Numbered from the stretch's first letter, positions 15,782 to 25,424 are shown. The stretch is 39,749 bases of DNA from JADLHS01 sp036274115 (GCA_036274115.1 DASUGI010000376.1:1-39749); one strand, 5' to 3'. A program made the numbers and translations. The notes: generated by a model not told the origin, from the letters alone.

Positions 15782-17130
15782 CGTTCGACGGTGAAGGTGA
15801 TGTCGTAGGATCTTCCGTCGTCGGATTGCTTCTTGTCCACTTTTTCCAAACCTTCGTTGTTTTCGCGATCCGGACCGAGGCTGTAAATGACATATCCCTT
15901 TTCCTTTCCCCGATATTCCAGTTCCATTCCGGTAAACGGGTCTTCCGGCACTTCCGCAAGATACTTCGGCACCAGTTCATCGAGACTTTCGGGCCGTCTG
16001 CCGTTGTCGTTTCGAAAACGCTCTATCGCCAGGGTGGCCAGAACGAGTCTCTGATTGGCCAGTGCTACGTTCTCGTCTACCCCGGAGTTTACATAGTTTG
16101 AAAAAAACAGGCCGGAGAGCGACCGCTGGCGTTTGGCGGACTCCTCACCGATTCTGGCAAAATAGCCCCTCGTCCGCAGGTTCTCAGGCGGAGCTTTACC
16201 CAATTGCGCAATCGCCTTTCTCATCCCAACCAGAAACGTCCCGTAGTCCAGATCGTAATAACCGATGAGCCTCAAGATCGCCGGACCGTGGCACGGTAAT
16301 GGTGAGTTCGCTTTTGGTTCTTGCTTTGGTTTGGGCGGATGAAGCCGGTTGTACTCGGCCAGCGTCATCCGGAAATAGGGAATCATCAGGGCGCGATCAC
16401 CGGTAAGAGCAATCACTGAGCTGCTAGTGACGCGCGTTTGGTCGAACGCAATCGTCAGATTCGCAATTTCGGCCGCCGTGAGAGGGCCGGCATTGGCACG
16501 GCGTTCGAATGTCATAAAAGCGCGCCCGATCCCCTTGAATCGAACGAGCTGCGAGATGGCGCTGGGTTCATTGTCTAACGTTCGCACCAACGCCAGAATC
16601 GTCATAATGTTTGTCCCTACGGCGGTAAAATCACCGGACTCCAACGCAATCAAGGCAGCGAATTCGTGAAGTTCAGCCAGGTCATTGAGCCATGTGAGAT
16701 GCGGCAACGGCGTATTCATCAGCAAGGTAAAATCCAGCGGATAGCGGGCCGCAGGAAGTGTTAATGCTTCATCTGCCCTCCTGATCTGCGCTTCGTTCAG
16801 TCGAAGATATCCTTGGAGTAACTGGGTCTGCTCGGCCGACAATCGTTCGTTGCGCTTTGGAAACTTAAAGTCATTGATGAGGTTTGACCTGTTGTCCGGA
16901 TAATCCTGACGTAGTGCAAATGCCTGCGTTAACACCAGCGCGGCATTCTGATGATCGGGTACGGCGGCATACCAAAAGTTCAATTCCTCGCCGTTGGCAG
17001 GAAAACCGGCGGTGCGAATTTTGGCTAGTTCCCGGTTGATGCTGAGGTTTAGAAACGCCCGCCAGGCGATCAGTGGCAGCCCCAAAAGCACCAATAGCAC
17101 AATGGCAACTCGTATGATTTTGCGCACCAT
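15778..17130 (-). CDS. Unknown membrane-anchored protein between pyrG and folC
   Basis: 450 residues. One N-terminal membrane segment (about 5-25, IIRVAIVLLVLLGLPLIAW) is followed by a large, mostly helical extracytoplasmic domain. The last 100 residues carry LATLAIERFRNDNGRRPESLDELVPKYL and PEDPFTGMELEYR, a pattern shared with pseudopilin-type and PVC-specific proteins with a 'DPF-G' tail. I do not recognise a named family for the whole protein. It overlaps folC by 4 bp and lies 79 bp after pyrG, so it belongs to this operon. The gap upstream contains GGAGGAG about 40 bp before the start but no obvious promoter. Function unknown; the gene itself is well supported by length and coupling. Confidence 0.85.
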   Translation of the reverse strand: MVRKIIRVAIVLLVLLGLPLIAWRAFLNLSINRELAKIRTAGFPANGEELNFWYAAVPDHQNAALVLTQAFALRQDYPDNRSNLINDFKFPKRNERLSAEQTQLLQGYLRLNEAQIRRADEALTLPAARYPLDFTLLMNTPLPHLTWLNDLAELHEFAALIALESGDFTAVGTNIMTILALVRTLDNEPSAISQLVRFKGIGRAFMTFERRANAGPLTAAEIANLTIAFDQTRVTSSSVIALTGDRALMIPYFRMTLAEYNRLHPPKPKQEPKANSPLPCHGPAILRLIGYYDLDYGTFLVGMRKAIAQLGKAPPENLRTRGYFARIGEESAKRQRSLSGLFFSNYVNSGVDENVALANQRLVLATLAIERFRNDNGRRPESLDELVPKYLAEVPEDPFTGMELEYRGKEKGYVIYSLGPDRENNEGLEKVDKKQSDDGRSYDITFTVER

Positions 17131-17209
17131 GAATGCGAAGGATTATCTTCTCGCAGCGTCACCAGTTCGAATCAAAATCGAGCCGCCACGTGACGTCTCC
17201 TCCTCAAGC

Positions 17210-18823
17210 CTAAAGCGGCTTGTGATGAATGAACTGATGCGCGGCGGAAATGAAACCTTTAAACAGTGGATGCGGCTGATGCGGCTTGCTCAGGAATTCC
17301 GGATGAAACTGGCTCGCCACAAAGAACGGATGGTCTTTAAGCTCGATGACTTCAACCAGCTTGCCGTCAGCCGAGTTGCCACTGAATACAAACCCGCCCT
17401 TCTCGAACCGCTCGCGGTAGGCGTTGTTGAACTCGAAGCGATGTCGATGACGTTCGTTGACGACAAATGAACCGTAAAGCTTGCTGGCTTGTGAGCCCAC
17501 GGCCAACTGGCATGGCTGCGCGCCCAGTCGCATGGTGCCGCCTTTCTTGGTGACCTTCCGTTGCGCATCGAGCAACGCAATCACCGGGTGCGGCGAGTCC
17601 GGATTGAATTCGGTGGAATGAGCTTTCTCCAGCTTGAGCACGTTGCGCGCGAACTCAATCGTCGCAATCTGCATTCCCAAGCAGAGACCGAGATAAGGAA
17701 CTTTGTTCTCGCGCGCGAACTTGGCCGCCTTGATTTTGCCCTCGATACCACGCTCGCCGAATCCGCCGGGTACACAAATTCCTCCCAGACCCGCGAGAGT
17801 TTTTTCGCCACCGTCCTTCTCCAGTTCCTCGGCATCCACCTGCACGATCTCGACACCGCAGTCATTGCCAATGCCACCGTGAATGATCGCTTCGTAAACG
17901 GACTTGTAGGCGTCCTGAAGGCCGATGTATTTGCCCACCACTCCCACCCGTACGCGGTGCTGCGGCGCGATAAGTTTGCGAATGATTTCCTGCCAGTGCG
18001 CCATCTTCGCGGGCGGCACGTCCAGGTGCAAATAGCGGCAAACCAGTTCGTCGCAACGCTCGCGTTGCAACATGAGTGGCACTTCGTAAATCGAGTGATC
18101 CACATCCTTCTCTTCAATGACCGCCTCGACGGGCACGTTGCAAAACAGCGAAATTTTTTGCCGCAAATCCTTGTCGAGCGGCTTTTCACATCGACAGGCA
18201 ATAATCTGCGGCGTGATACCGATTTCGCGCAGCTTGGCGACGGATTGCTGGGTGGGCTTGGTTTTCAACTCACCGGCGGCTTTGATGTATGGCACGTAGG
18301 TAACATGGATAAAACAAGTATTGCCAATGCCCGCTTCCAGCGCAAATTCACGGATCGCTTCAAGGAACGGCAAGCCTTCAATGTCGCCAGTGGTGCCGCC
18401 AATTTCCGTGATGACAACGTCCGCCTTGGTTTGATCCGCGAGAACGTAAATGCGGCGCTTGATTTCGTCCGTGACATGCGGAATCACCTGGACGGTTTTG
18501 CCGAGATAAATCCCTTCGCGCTCGTTGTTGAGCACCGTCTGATACACCTGGCCACTGGTGAGATTGTTGAGGCGCGAAAGCTTGGTGTTGGTGAACCGCT
18601 CATAGTGACCGAGGTCGAGGTCGGTCTCCGCTCCGTCGTCCAGCACATAAACTTCACCATGTTGATAGGGCGACATCGTACCCGGATCGACATTGAGGTA
18701 GGGATCAAATTTCTGAATGGCGACCTTGAGGCCACGGTTCTCAAGCAAGGTGCCCAGCGCCGCCGCCGTCAGCCCTTTGCCGAGCGAACTAACCACACCA
18801 CCTGTGATGAAAATGAATTTCAT
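17210..18823 (-). CDS. pyrG: CTP synthase
   Basis: 537 residues, normal length. It makes CTP from UTP, ATP and glutamine. The synthetase domain begins MKFIFITGGVVSSLGKG and has FDPYLNVDPGTMSPYQHGEV, the nucleotide-binding GGTTGDIEGLPFLEA and CRCEKPLD. The glutamine amidotransferase domain has PGGFGERG, the nucleophile Cys in LGLCLGMQ and the His-Glu pair in SQFHPEF. The frame extends 23 codons upstream, but ATG 18823 begins the conserved first strand. CTP is the co-substrate of KdsB, encoded four genes upstream in the same direction; kdsB-pyrG proximity is also known from chlamydiae. Confidence 0.98.
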   Translation of the reverse strand: MKFIFITGGVVSSLGKGLTAAALGTLLENRGLKVAIQKFDPYLNVDPGTMSPYQHGEVYVLDDGAETDLDLGHYERFTNTKLSRLNNLTSGQVYQTVLNNEREGIYLGKTVQVIPHVTDEIKRRIYVLADQTKADVVITEIGGTTGDIEGLPFLEAIREFALEAGIGNTCFIHVTYVPYIKAAGELKTKPTQQSVAKLREIGITPQIIACRCEKPLDKDLRQKISLFCNVPVEAVIEEKDVDHSIYEVPLMLQRERCDELVCRYLHLDVPPAKMAHWQEIIRKLIAPQHRVRVGVVGKYIGLQDAYKSVYEAIIHGGIGNDCGVEIVQVDAEELEKDGGEKTLAGLGGICVPGGFGERGIEGKIKAAKFARENKVPYLGLCLGMQIATIEFARNVLKLEKAHSTEFNPDSPHPVIALLDAQRKVTKKGGTMRLGAQPCQLAVGSQASKLYGSFVVNERHRHRFEFNNAYRERFEKGGFVFSGNSADGKLVEVIELKDHPFFVASQFHPEFLSKPHQPHPLFKGFISAAHQFIHHKPL

Positions 18824-18920
18824 TCTTTGAACTTTGATTACCCTTCCGAAACAGACAACAACGCTTTCCGGTGCGCTACTCCACGCCCGCATCCAGTGTA
18901 ATTATTCCCGTAACCGGATG

Positions 18921-19898
18921 TCACGGCAATCTCGCCAACTCCCGGGCCAGGGCCGCGGTAAACTGCTGCTGACCGGCCGCATTCATATGGGCCGAAGGTG
19001 AAAATCCGGGAGTTGGCAGCGTAACGGGCAGATTGGTGAGTAGCGCATCCGGGCGGAGAAGATCATCAAGTCGCTCCAGGCACTCGCGGTAGGCCCGCTG
19101 CGTTTGCGGGCCGGAGGCGCGCGCCGGACTCGGCGTCATGCCGACGGCCAGCTTGACACCGGGAGGCAGATGGGCGCGAAAGTCGCGGCAGGCCTCCGCG
19201 AAATCGGGTCCGACCGGAAATTCCGCCGGGACCGGAAATGTTTGCGCCGACATTTCACCAAAGTCCATGACGCTGCCATCGTGCAAAGTCATGAAGCGAT
19301 CCAATTCCGGGGTGAAACCAAACATGGCCGCCCCTTTTCCGCGCAACGGTTGTGGAAGAACCTGGCTGGCAAGTCGTTCTCTGAACAGTTTTCCTCCGGA
19401 TATCTCGGCAATGGCAGGAGCCGGCTTTGCTTCCGGGTGAGAATCGTCAAAGAATTGATCCCACAGGAATGTGTCGCCGCGTTGTGCCAGGCGACTGGGA
19501 GTTACCAGCAACACAACCCACCGCACCTGACCCGGGTTTGTAACGGCAAAATCCGCCGCAATTCTGGCGTACATCGTCACGTCGATTCCAATGACCAATG
19601 CCAGATTAATCACCGGGGTACGTCCCGGCAGTTGTGCGGAAAGCGCCGCAGCATCCACGGCGGCATGGCAAGTGGAGTCACCGACAATGACAATCTCGGC
19701 CGGGTGCGGAGTCTTTCTGGCCCTGGCCTGATGACGCAACACCGTTTCATCCGCGTACAGTGTGGTCGGCTCGGCGGGCAACCACTTCAACCACGCCGCA
19801 GCATGCAAACATCCCGCAGCAATCGCCCATACACCCATCACTGGCAAAATAAGTCGGACCAGGTCACGGCGGTTCAGCTCGTATCGGTGGCTTTGCAT
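18921..19898 (-). CDS. SGNH-type (AlgJ/DltD-like) accessory protein to MBOAT acyltransferase
   Basis: 325 residues. It starts MQSHRYELNRRDLVRLI with one membrane segment at about 13-33. The rest is extracytoplasmic, with VIVGDSTCHAAVD as the GDS-like nucleophile block (Ser) and SPSAHMNAAGQQQF near the C-terminus carrying the candidate catalytic His. It lies 2 bp after the MBOAT gene, the usual pairing in which the MBOAT protein carries an acyl group across the membrane and the SGNH partner places it on a polysaccharide or other acceptor. The frame extends upstream to 19946, but that would overlap the MBOAT gene; ATG 19898 fits the spacing. The pair's acceptor is unknown. Confidence 0.82.
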   Translation of the reverse strand: MQSHRYELNRRDLVRLILPVMGVWAIAAGCLHAAAWLKWLPAEPTTLYADETVLRHQARARKTPHPAEIVIVGDSTCHAAVDAAALSAQLPGRTPVINLALVIGIDVTMYARIAADFAVTNPGQVRWVVLLVTPSRLAQRGDTFLWDQFFDDSHPEAKPAPAIAEISGGKLFRERLASQVLPQPLRGKGAAMFGFTPELDRFMTLHDGSVMDFGEMSAQTFPVPAEFPVGPDFAEACRDFRAHLPPGVKLAVGMTPSPARASGPQTQRAYRECLERLDDLLRPDALLTNLPVTLPTPGFSPSAHMNAAGQQQFTAALARELARLP

Positions 19899-19900
19899 TG

Positions 19901-21301
19901 TTAAAACTGAAAATAAATGAACGTTGCTGGCTCCTGGCTCCACCACGCTGCAATCGCCAGGAGCATCAACCCATTCAAGGCGACTCGCCAGCGCCGAGAG
20001 ATAACCGCGAAGCTATCCGCCTGGTTCAGCAAGCCCTGGCGGAATTGCATGATCACCACGGGCGCTGCCAGCACCGTCAGGCTCAGAACATACGTCTTCC
20101 ACCAAACCGGCAGGTCCAACCGACCCAATGAGAGTGTCGCGTTGAAGAGACCTTCGGCCGATTGGATGCGAAAAAGAACCCAGCCGCCAAACACGAAGGC
20201 CATCGTCAGAGCCCAGGCGAAGGCTTTGGGCAACGGCCGGTCCGCCGGACGTAACCGGCTCCAAACGTGGTACCCCAGGAGGCCCGCTCCATGCCACAAT
20301 CCCCAAAGGACAAAGTTGATCGCAGCCCCGTGCCACAACCCTGCCAGCAACATCACCACCAGCAGGTTTAATCCGGTGCGCCACTCTCCGCGGCGATTGC
20401 CGCCCAGTGGAATGTATAAGTAGTCTCGAATCCAGGTTGAGAGACTGATGTGCCAACGTCCCCAAAACTCCTTGAGTGACCGGGCAGTATAGGGGGCATT
20501 GAAGTTGATCATCAGAGTGAACCCCAACACGGACGCAACACCTCGCGCGATATCCGAATACCCGCCAAAATCGCACAGGATCCGGAGGCCAAAAGCAATT
20601 GAACCCAACGCCAGAACCGGCAGCGAGGGTTGCGCGTGGTCAAAGGCCAGTTCCGCCAACGGTGCGAGATTATCCGCGAGCACGACCTTCTGAAACATTC
20701 CCCAGATCATCAACCACAGGCCGCGTTCGATATTCTCCCGCGTGATGCGCAGCGTTTGAGCAAATTGCGGCAGCAGATGTGAAGCCCGTTCGATCGGACC
20801 GGCAACCAATTGCGGGAAGAAAGACACGAAGGCAAGGAAATCGATCACATTTCGCGTCGCCGGGATCTGCCGCCGGTAAACGTCGATGATATAGCTCATC
20901 GACTGGAAGGTATAAAACGAAATACCCACGGGCAGGGTCACATCGAGGACAAAGCGCGACATCCGAAAGCCGCACGAAGCCAATAGCGCTTCCAGACTCT
21001 GGGCGAAAAAATCAAAGTATTTGAAAAACCCCAACAGCGTCAGGTTGCAAGTGACGCTCAGAAACAACAGGAACTTTCGTCGCTGTACCGAAGGCGAAGC
21101 GGCGATCAATCGTCCGAGGAAAAAGTCCGTCAAAGAAGTAAACAGGAGTAACGCGCCAAACCGGTAGTCCCACCAGCAATAGAAAACGTAACTGGCGACT
21201 ACGACCAGGCAATTGCGCAACGCCAACGAGTGCCGTACCAGCCAATAACAGACGAGGAAAAAGCCAAAAAAAACCAGAAACTCGTTTGAGTTGAACAGCA
21301 T
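19901..21301 (-). CDS. MBOAT-family O-acyltransferase (AlgI-like)
   Basis: 466 residues with about 10-12 hydrophobic segments. The AlgI/DltB signature region is clear: FGGYSDIARGVASVLGF, FNAPYTARSLKEFWGRWHIS, the family His in WGRWH, and the catalytic His in LAGLWHGAAINFVLWG. The N-terminus (FNSNEFLVFFGFFLVCYW) is typical of AlgI homologues. It is an inner membrane protein that transfers acetyl or other acyl groups to a periplasmic glycan. It starts 12 bp after kdsB and is followed after 2 bp by its SGNH partner. Its place between kdsB and pyrG suggests that the target is LPS or another surface glycan, which is an inference. Confidence 0.93.
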   Translation of the reverse strand: MLFNSNEFLVFFGFFLVCYWLVRHSLALRNCLVVVASYVFYCWWDYRFGALLLFTSLTDFFLGRLIAASPSVQRRKFLLFLSVTCNLTLLGFFKYFDFFAQSLEALLASCGFRMSRFVLDVTLPVGISFYTFQSMSYIIDVYRRQIPATRNVIDFLAFVSFFPQLVAGPIERASHLLPQFAQTLRITRENIERGLWLMIWGMFQKVVLADNLAPLAELAFDHAQPSLPVLALGSIAFGLRILCDFGGYSDIARGVASVLGFTLMINFNAPYTARSLKEFWGRWHISLSTWIRDYLYIPLGGNRRGEWRTGLNLLVVMLLAGLWHGAAINFVLWGLWHGAGLLGYHVWSRLRPADRPLPKAFAWALTMAFVFGGWVLFRIQSAEGLFNATLSLGRLDLPVWWKTYVLSLTVLAAPVVIMQFRQGLLNQADSFAVISRRWRVALNGLMLLAIAAWWSQEPATFIYFQF

Positions 21302-21313
21302 GACCGCGTTGCT

Positions 21314-22075
21314 TCAGCCAGCCTTAGCCACGCCGCCCTGCTCTCGGATGAGAGACTCCACTCGTGCGACATCATCAGGAACGTCAACGCCTATGCTGTC
21401 GTAATCGACAGGGGCCACCGCGATGCTGATGCCATTGTCGAGCGCTCGCAACTGCTCCAGCTTTTCCGCGTTCTCCAGCCGTGAAACCGGAAACTTGACC
21501 AGCCGCAAAAGGGTTTCGCGTCGAAACCCGTAAATGCCCAGATGCTTTAAGAAAGGAAAAGCCGACAATTGCTCGCGAGCGGGGCGGTTCGCCGCCTCGC
21601 GGAGAAACGGGATCGTGCGGCGTGAGAAATAAAGCGCGCGCCCCGCCACATTCACAACCACTTTCACCACATTCGGGTTGTCATACTCCGCGACGTTCCT
21701 GATCGGGGTCGCGGCCGTTGACATTTCTGCGTTTTGCAATGCGGCCGCGACCACGTCAATCACCGCCGGATCAATCAACGGTTCATCACCCTGAATGTTC
21801 ACCACGGCATCGCACTCCCATCGGGCGGCCACTTCCGCAATGCGGTCTGAGCCACTCGGGTGATCGTCGCGCGTCATCTCCACTCGGCAAAACTTCCGGC
21901 TTGCGTCCGCAATGCGCGCATCGTCCGTCGCCACGATCACCTCGCTCAAGGATTTCGCCTTTTGACATTGCTCGACGACGCGCTGGATGAGTGGTTTGCC
22001 GGCAAGGAGATGCAATGGTTTGCCGGGAAAACGGGTGGAGGCATAACGCGCGGGAATAATGCCGAGAATTCTCAT
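21314..22075 (-). CDS. kdsB: 3-deoxy-manno-octulosonate cytidylyltransferase (CMP-Kdo synthetase)
   Basis: 253 residues. It activates Kdo with CTP for LPS core assembly in the cytoplasm. It starts MRILGIIPARYASTRFPGKP, the CTP-binding loop, followed by ATDDARIADA, DDHPSGSDRIAEVA, NIQGDEPLID and the late YDSIGVDVPDD. All conserved blocks are present and length is normal. The frame is open upstream to 22306, but this would run into the divergent nadB; ATG 22075 begins the conserved strand. It heads the six-gene minus-strand run to folC, and 106 bp separate it from nadB. Confidence 0.97.
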   Translation of the reverse strand: MRILGIIPARYASTRFPGKPLHLLAGKPLIQRVVEQCQKAKSLSEVIVATDDARIADASRKFCRVEMTRDDHPSGSDRIAEVAARWECDAVVNIQGDEPLIDPAVIDVVAAALQNAEMSTAATPIRNVAEYDNPNVVKVVVNVAGRALYFSRRTIPFLREAANRPAREQLSAFPFLKHLGIYGFRRETLLRLVKFPVSRLENAEKLEQLRALDNGISIAVAPVDYDSIGVDVPDDVARVESLIREQGGVAKAG

Positions 22076-22181
22076 TTCCGCTTCGGAGCTTACGGGAGGC
22101 GGCGTTCCCAGACCAGCCGGAAAGCCATGCCGTAAAGCTGACGATTGCTTCCGTGAGACGTTCCGTTCATCGTGTCGCCGG

Positions 22182-23783
22182 ATGAAGCAATTTGACTTCC
22201 TGGTTCTCGGCAGCGGAATTGCCGGACTGTTCTTCGCGCTCAAAGTGGCGCCGCGCGGTCGGGTGGCGATTGTCACCAAGAAGAATCGCGCCGAATCGAA
22301 TACCAATTACGCGCAGGGCGGCATTGCCTCGGTCACGAGCAAGGAGGATTCCTTTGAATTGCATGTGCGCGACACCCTCCAGGCCGGCGCCGGGTTGTGC
22401 AAGGAACACGTGGTCCGAACGATTGTGGAGGAAGGTCCGGCCCGGATTGCCGAGTTGATTACACTCGGGATGAAGTTTTCCGAACGCGAAATGCCCAGCG
22501 AGGATGGCAGCCGGCAACTCGATTTGGGGAAGGAAGGCGGACACTCCAAGCGCCGAATCCTTCACGCCAAGGACGTCACCGGCCGGGAGATTGAACGCGC
22601 CCTCCTGAATGCCGTTGCCCAACAAGCGAACATTTCCATCTTTGAAAATCATCTCGCGATCGACCTCATCACGAGCCAGAAGCTCGGTTACGTGGGCGAG
22701 AATCGATGCCTCGGCGCTTACGTATTCGACAAGGCAACCGGCAAAGTCGAGACGGTTTCAGCGCCAGTAACGTTGTTGGCCACCGGCGGTTGCGGAAAAG
22801 TCTACCTCTACACCACGAACCCGGACATTGCCACCGGCGACGGCGTGGCCATGGCCTATCGCGCGGGCGCGCCAGTGGCCAACATGGAGTTTATTCAGTT
22901 TCATCCCACGTGCCTGTACCATCCGAAAGCGAAGTCGTTTCTCATCACCGAAGCGGTCCGGGGCGAGGGTGGCGCTTTGAAAACCCTGGAGGGCGCAGAA
23001 TTCATGGATCATTACCATCCATTGAGATCACTGGCCCCCCGTGACATCGTGGCCCGGGCGATCGACGCCGAAATGAAGAAGAGCGGTGCGGAGCACGTGC
23101 TCCTGGATATCACCCACAAACCGGCGCGCTTCGTGATTGATCGATTTCCGAACATCTACAAGACCTGCCTCCAGTTCGGCATTGATATCACCAAAGAACC
23201 GATTCCTGTCGTGCCGGCGGCGCATTACCAATGCGGTGGTGTCGTGACGAATGTGGACGGGGAAACCGACATCGCCGGCCTGTTTGCGGTCGGCGAAGTT
23301 GCCTGCACGGGCCTGCATGGCGCGAATCGGCTGGCCAGCAACTCTCTGCTGGAGGCGCTGGTTTGTGCCCATCGCGCCGCCGAACTCACCGGCAAACGAC
23401 GGCTGACGCCGGTTGAATTCAGAATTCCCGCCTGGCAGTCTGGCGAGGCGGATAACCCGGACGAGATGGTGGTGGTTTCACACAACTGGGACGAAATCCG
23501 CCGGTGTATGTGGGACTACGTGGGGATCGTCCGCACAAACAAACGGCTGCAACGCGCCCAATCGCGCCTGGCAAACCTGCAACAGGAAATTCAGGAGTAC
23601 TATTGGAATTTTACCGTGACTGCGGACTTGCTGGAACTGCGCAACATCGCAACGGTCGCTGAACTCATCGTGCGGTGCGCGCTGACACGACCGGAGAGCC
23701 GCGGCCTCCATTACAACCTCGATTACACGCAGGGCAATCCTGACTGGGCGCAACGCGACAGCGTAGTACGCCGGGCCGGATAA
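22182..23783 (+). CDS. nadB: L-aspartate oxidase
   Basis: 533 residues, normal length. A FAD enzyme that oxidises aspartate to iminoaspartate, the first step of NAD synthesis. Motifs: FAD dinucleotide fold FLVLGSGIAGLFFALKVA, NTNYAQGGIASV, GKEGGHSKRRILHAKD, ATGGCGKVYLYTTNP, the substrate-binding EFIQFHPTCLY and APRDIVARAID, and GLHGANRLASNSLLEALV. The C-terminal helical domain contains RSALT-like VRCALTRPESRG. ATG 22182 is chosen because it begins the FAD fold; an upstream in-frame extension covers kdsB's start. nadA and nadC are not in this window. Confidence 0.97.
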   Translation: MKQFDFLVLGSGIAGLFFALKVAPRGRVAIVTKKNRAESNTNYAQGGIASVTSKEDSFELHVRDTLQAGAGLCKEHVVRTIVEEGPARIAELITLGMKFSEREMPSEDGSRQLDLGKEGGHSKRRILHAKDVTGREIERALLNAVAQQANISIFENHLAIDLITSQKLGYVGENRCLGAYVFDKATGKVETVSAPVTLLATGGCGKVYLYTTNPDIATGDGVAMAYRAGAPVANMEFIQFHPTCLYHPKAKSFLITEAVRGEGGALKTLEGAEFMDHYHPLRSLAPRDIVARAIDAEMKKSGAEHVLLDITHKPARFVIDRFPNIYKTCLQFGIDITKEPIPVVPAAHYQCGGVVTNVDGETDIAGLFAVGEVACTGLHGANRLASNSLLEALVCAHRAAELTGKRRLTPVEFRIPAWQSGEADNPDEMVVVSHNWDEIRRCMWDYVGIVRTNKRLQRAQSRLANLQQEIQEYYWNFTVTADLLELRNIATVAELIVRCALTRPESRGLHYNLDYTQGNPDWAQRDSVVRRAG

Positions 23784-23807
23784 CGCCACACCGCCTCGTG
23801 AAAACCA

Positions 23808-23838
23808 AACCGCCAGTCTGCATGGCAGACTGGCGGTT
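23808..23838. terminator. Bidirectional hairpin between nadB and the F protein gene
   Basis: A perfect 14-bp stem AACCGCCAGTCTGC/GCAGACTGGCGGTT with a 3-base loop (ATG). It lies 24 bp after the nadB stop and 21 bp from the stop of the convergent gene. There is no long T run on either side, so it may act as a weak or Rho-assisted terminator or as an RNA-end stabiliser for both transcripts. Confidence 0.7.
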
Positions 23839-23859
23839 CGTGAAGTTTGCTGCGGCCAA

Positions 23860-25071
23860 TTACCGCTTCGGATTAACGATGTCAGCCATCTTGAAGATCG
23901 GCAGGAACATACAGATCACCATGCCGCCGACCACGACGCCGAGGAACACGATGAGAATTGGTTCAATCAGCGAGGTCAAGCCGGACAACGTGGTTTCAAT
24001 TTCTTCGTCCAGAAAGTCAGAAATACGTTCGAGCATGTTATCGATCTTACCGGTTTGCTCACCGGCGGTAATCATACGAATAATCATGTTCGGGAAGACG
24101 GGATGCTTGCCGAGCGCAGCCGAAATGCTCTCACCACGCTCAATGTCAGCGGAAGCCGTCTTGATGGCTTTCTCCATCACGACGTTTCCAACCGTCTGGG
24201 AAACGATGTGGAGCACTTCCAGAATGGGAACACCGCTGCGAATCAACGACGCCAGGGTGCGCGTAAACCGGGCCAGACAAATCTTATGAGCGATAATTCC
24301 AAAAATGGGCAGGCGAATCCGATTCCGATCCCAGAACTCGCGACCCGGTTTGGTCTTGATGAAGTAGAGCCAGCCGTAAACCACACCAACCCCGGCAATC
24401 AAGAACACCCAGAAGAACTTTTTCACAATCGTGCTCAGATGGATCATGAACTGTGTCGGACCCGGCAGTTGTGCGCCGAAGCCGGAATAGATGTCGCCAA
24501 AGACCGGAATGACCTTGACCAACAGAAAGACCGTAATGGCAATCGCGACAACTGTGACCACCGTCGGATACATCATCGCCGACTTTACCTTTTTGCGAAG
24601 GCGCGCGGTATTTTCCAGATACACCGCGAGTCGCGCCAGAATTTCAGCCAGCAAACCGCCCTTTTCACCCGCGCCCACCATGGCCACATACAACCGGTTA
24701 AACGCTTTGGGATGCTTTTGAAGCGCTTCCGAGAAACTGTCACCGCTTTCGACCCGGGCGCAAACGTCCTTAATGGTATCCCGCATCGCCTTGTTCTGGG
24801 TCTGCTCGGCCAGGGCTTGAAGACATTGGACCATCGCCAGACCCGCATCAATCATCGTGGCCAACTGGCGCGTGAATACCACCAAATCTGCCAGGGGCAC
24901 CGTGCCGCCGGAGGTCCGGCCTTTTTTGGCCACCTTTTCCTGAATGGAAACCACCAGAAGATTGCGACCGAGCAGCGCTGCAATGGCAGCTTGCTCAGTG
25001 GCCGCGTCGACGGAACTGCGAATTTCCCGACCTGAGCCCGTCTCGCGGGCGACATAGACGAATGACGGCAT
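23860..25071 (-). CDS. Type II secretion / type IV pilus inner membrane platform protein (GspF/PilC family)
   Basis: 403 residues, standard for the family. The N-terminus MPSFVYVARETGSGREIRSS is the usual opening of GspF/PilC. Two repeated GspF domains follow (about 70-195 and 270-395), each with the helical segment around FTRQLATMIDAGLAMVQCL and FTRTLASLIRSGVPILEVL, and membrane segments near 170, 220 and 375. It anchors the pseudopilus or pilus assembly ATPase in the inner membrane. It stands alone here: no ATPase, secretin or pilin gene is adjacent. A conserved cis-Pro/Gly hinge before each membrane segment looks normal. Confidence 0.95.
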   Translation of the reverse strand: MPSFVYVARETGSGREIRSSVDAATEQAAIAALLGRNLLVVSIQEKVAKKGRTSGGTVPLADLVVFTRQLATMIDAGLAMVQCLQALAEQTQNKAMRDTIKDVCARVESGDSFSEALQKHPKAFNRLYVAMVGAGEKGGLLAEILARLAVYLENTARLRKKVKSAMMYPTVVTVVAIAITVFLLVKVIPVFGDIYSGFGAQLPGPTQFMIHLSTIVKKFFWVFLIAGVGVVYGWLYFIKTKPGREFWDRNRIRLPIFGIIAHKICLARFTRTLASLIRSGVPILEVLHIVSQTVGNVVMEKAIKTASADIERGESISAALGKHPVFPNMIIRMITAGEQTGKIDNMLERISDFLDEEIETTLSGLTSLIEPILIVFLGVVVGGMVICMFLPIFKMADIVNPKR

Positions 25072-25298
25072 AAGTTTGAACTTGTTGCGATAGCAGGTTG
25101 ATACTCGTTACGGCGCGATTATTCAAGACTCGCTGCCTTGTAACCACGTTAGCAGGGGAAAAGCAACAGCCATTCCATCGACGACGAACTTCACCTTTTC
25201 AGCCTGTGAGCCACCTTGGCCGCTCATCATCCCCGAAAACACTGCCCCATCCTGGAGCAAACCCTGTTCGGTTTTGAGCGGCGGCACGAAAATACTTG

Positions 25299-25327
25299 TT
25301 GTCAAATTGGCCCAATTTCCCTATCAA
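25299..25327 (+). promoter_or_regulatory. Candidate housekeeping promoter for the porin gene
   Basis: TTGTCA at 25299-25304 and TATCAA at 25322-25327 with a 17-base spacer (5/6 and 4/6 matches to the -35/-10 consensus). It would give a leader of about 100 nt before the porin start. Found by eye only, and verrucomicrobial consensus sequences are poorly known. Confidence 0.35.
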
Positions 25328-25424
25328 TCCCCGCAAATGCACCGAGCTTGGGTGCCGGGATAGACCGGTTTTATCCCGTTAATGCAATGGACAAAGCACG
25401 TACAACATAAGAACAAAGAACATC

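Noticed and set aside
25123..25305. 60-codon frame upstream of the F protein gene
   Set aside because: TTG start only, no RBS, no recognisable domain; possible but unsupported.
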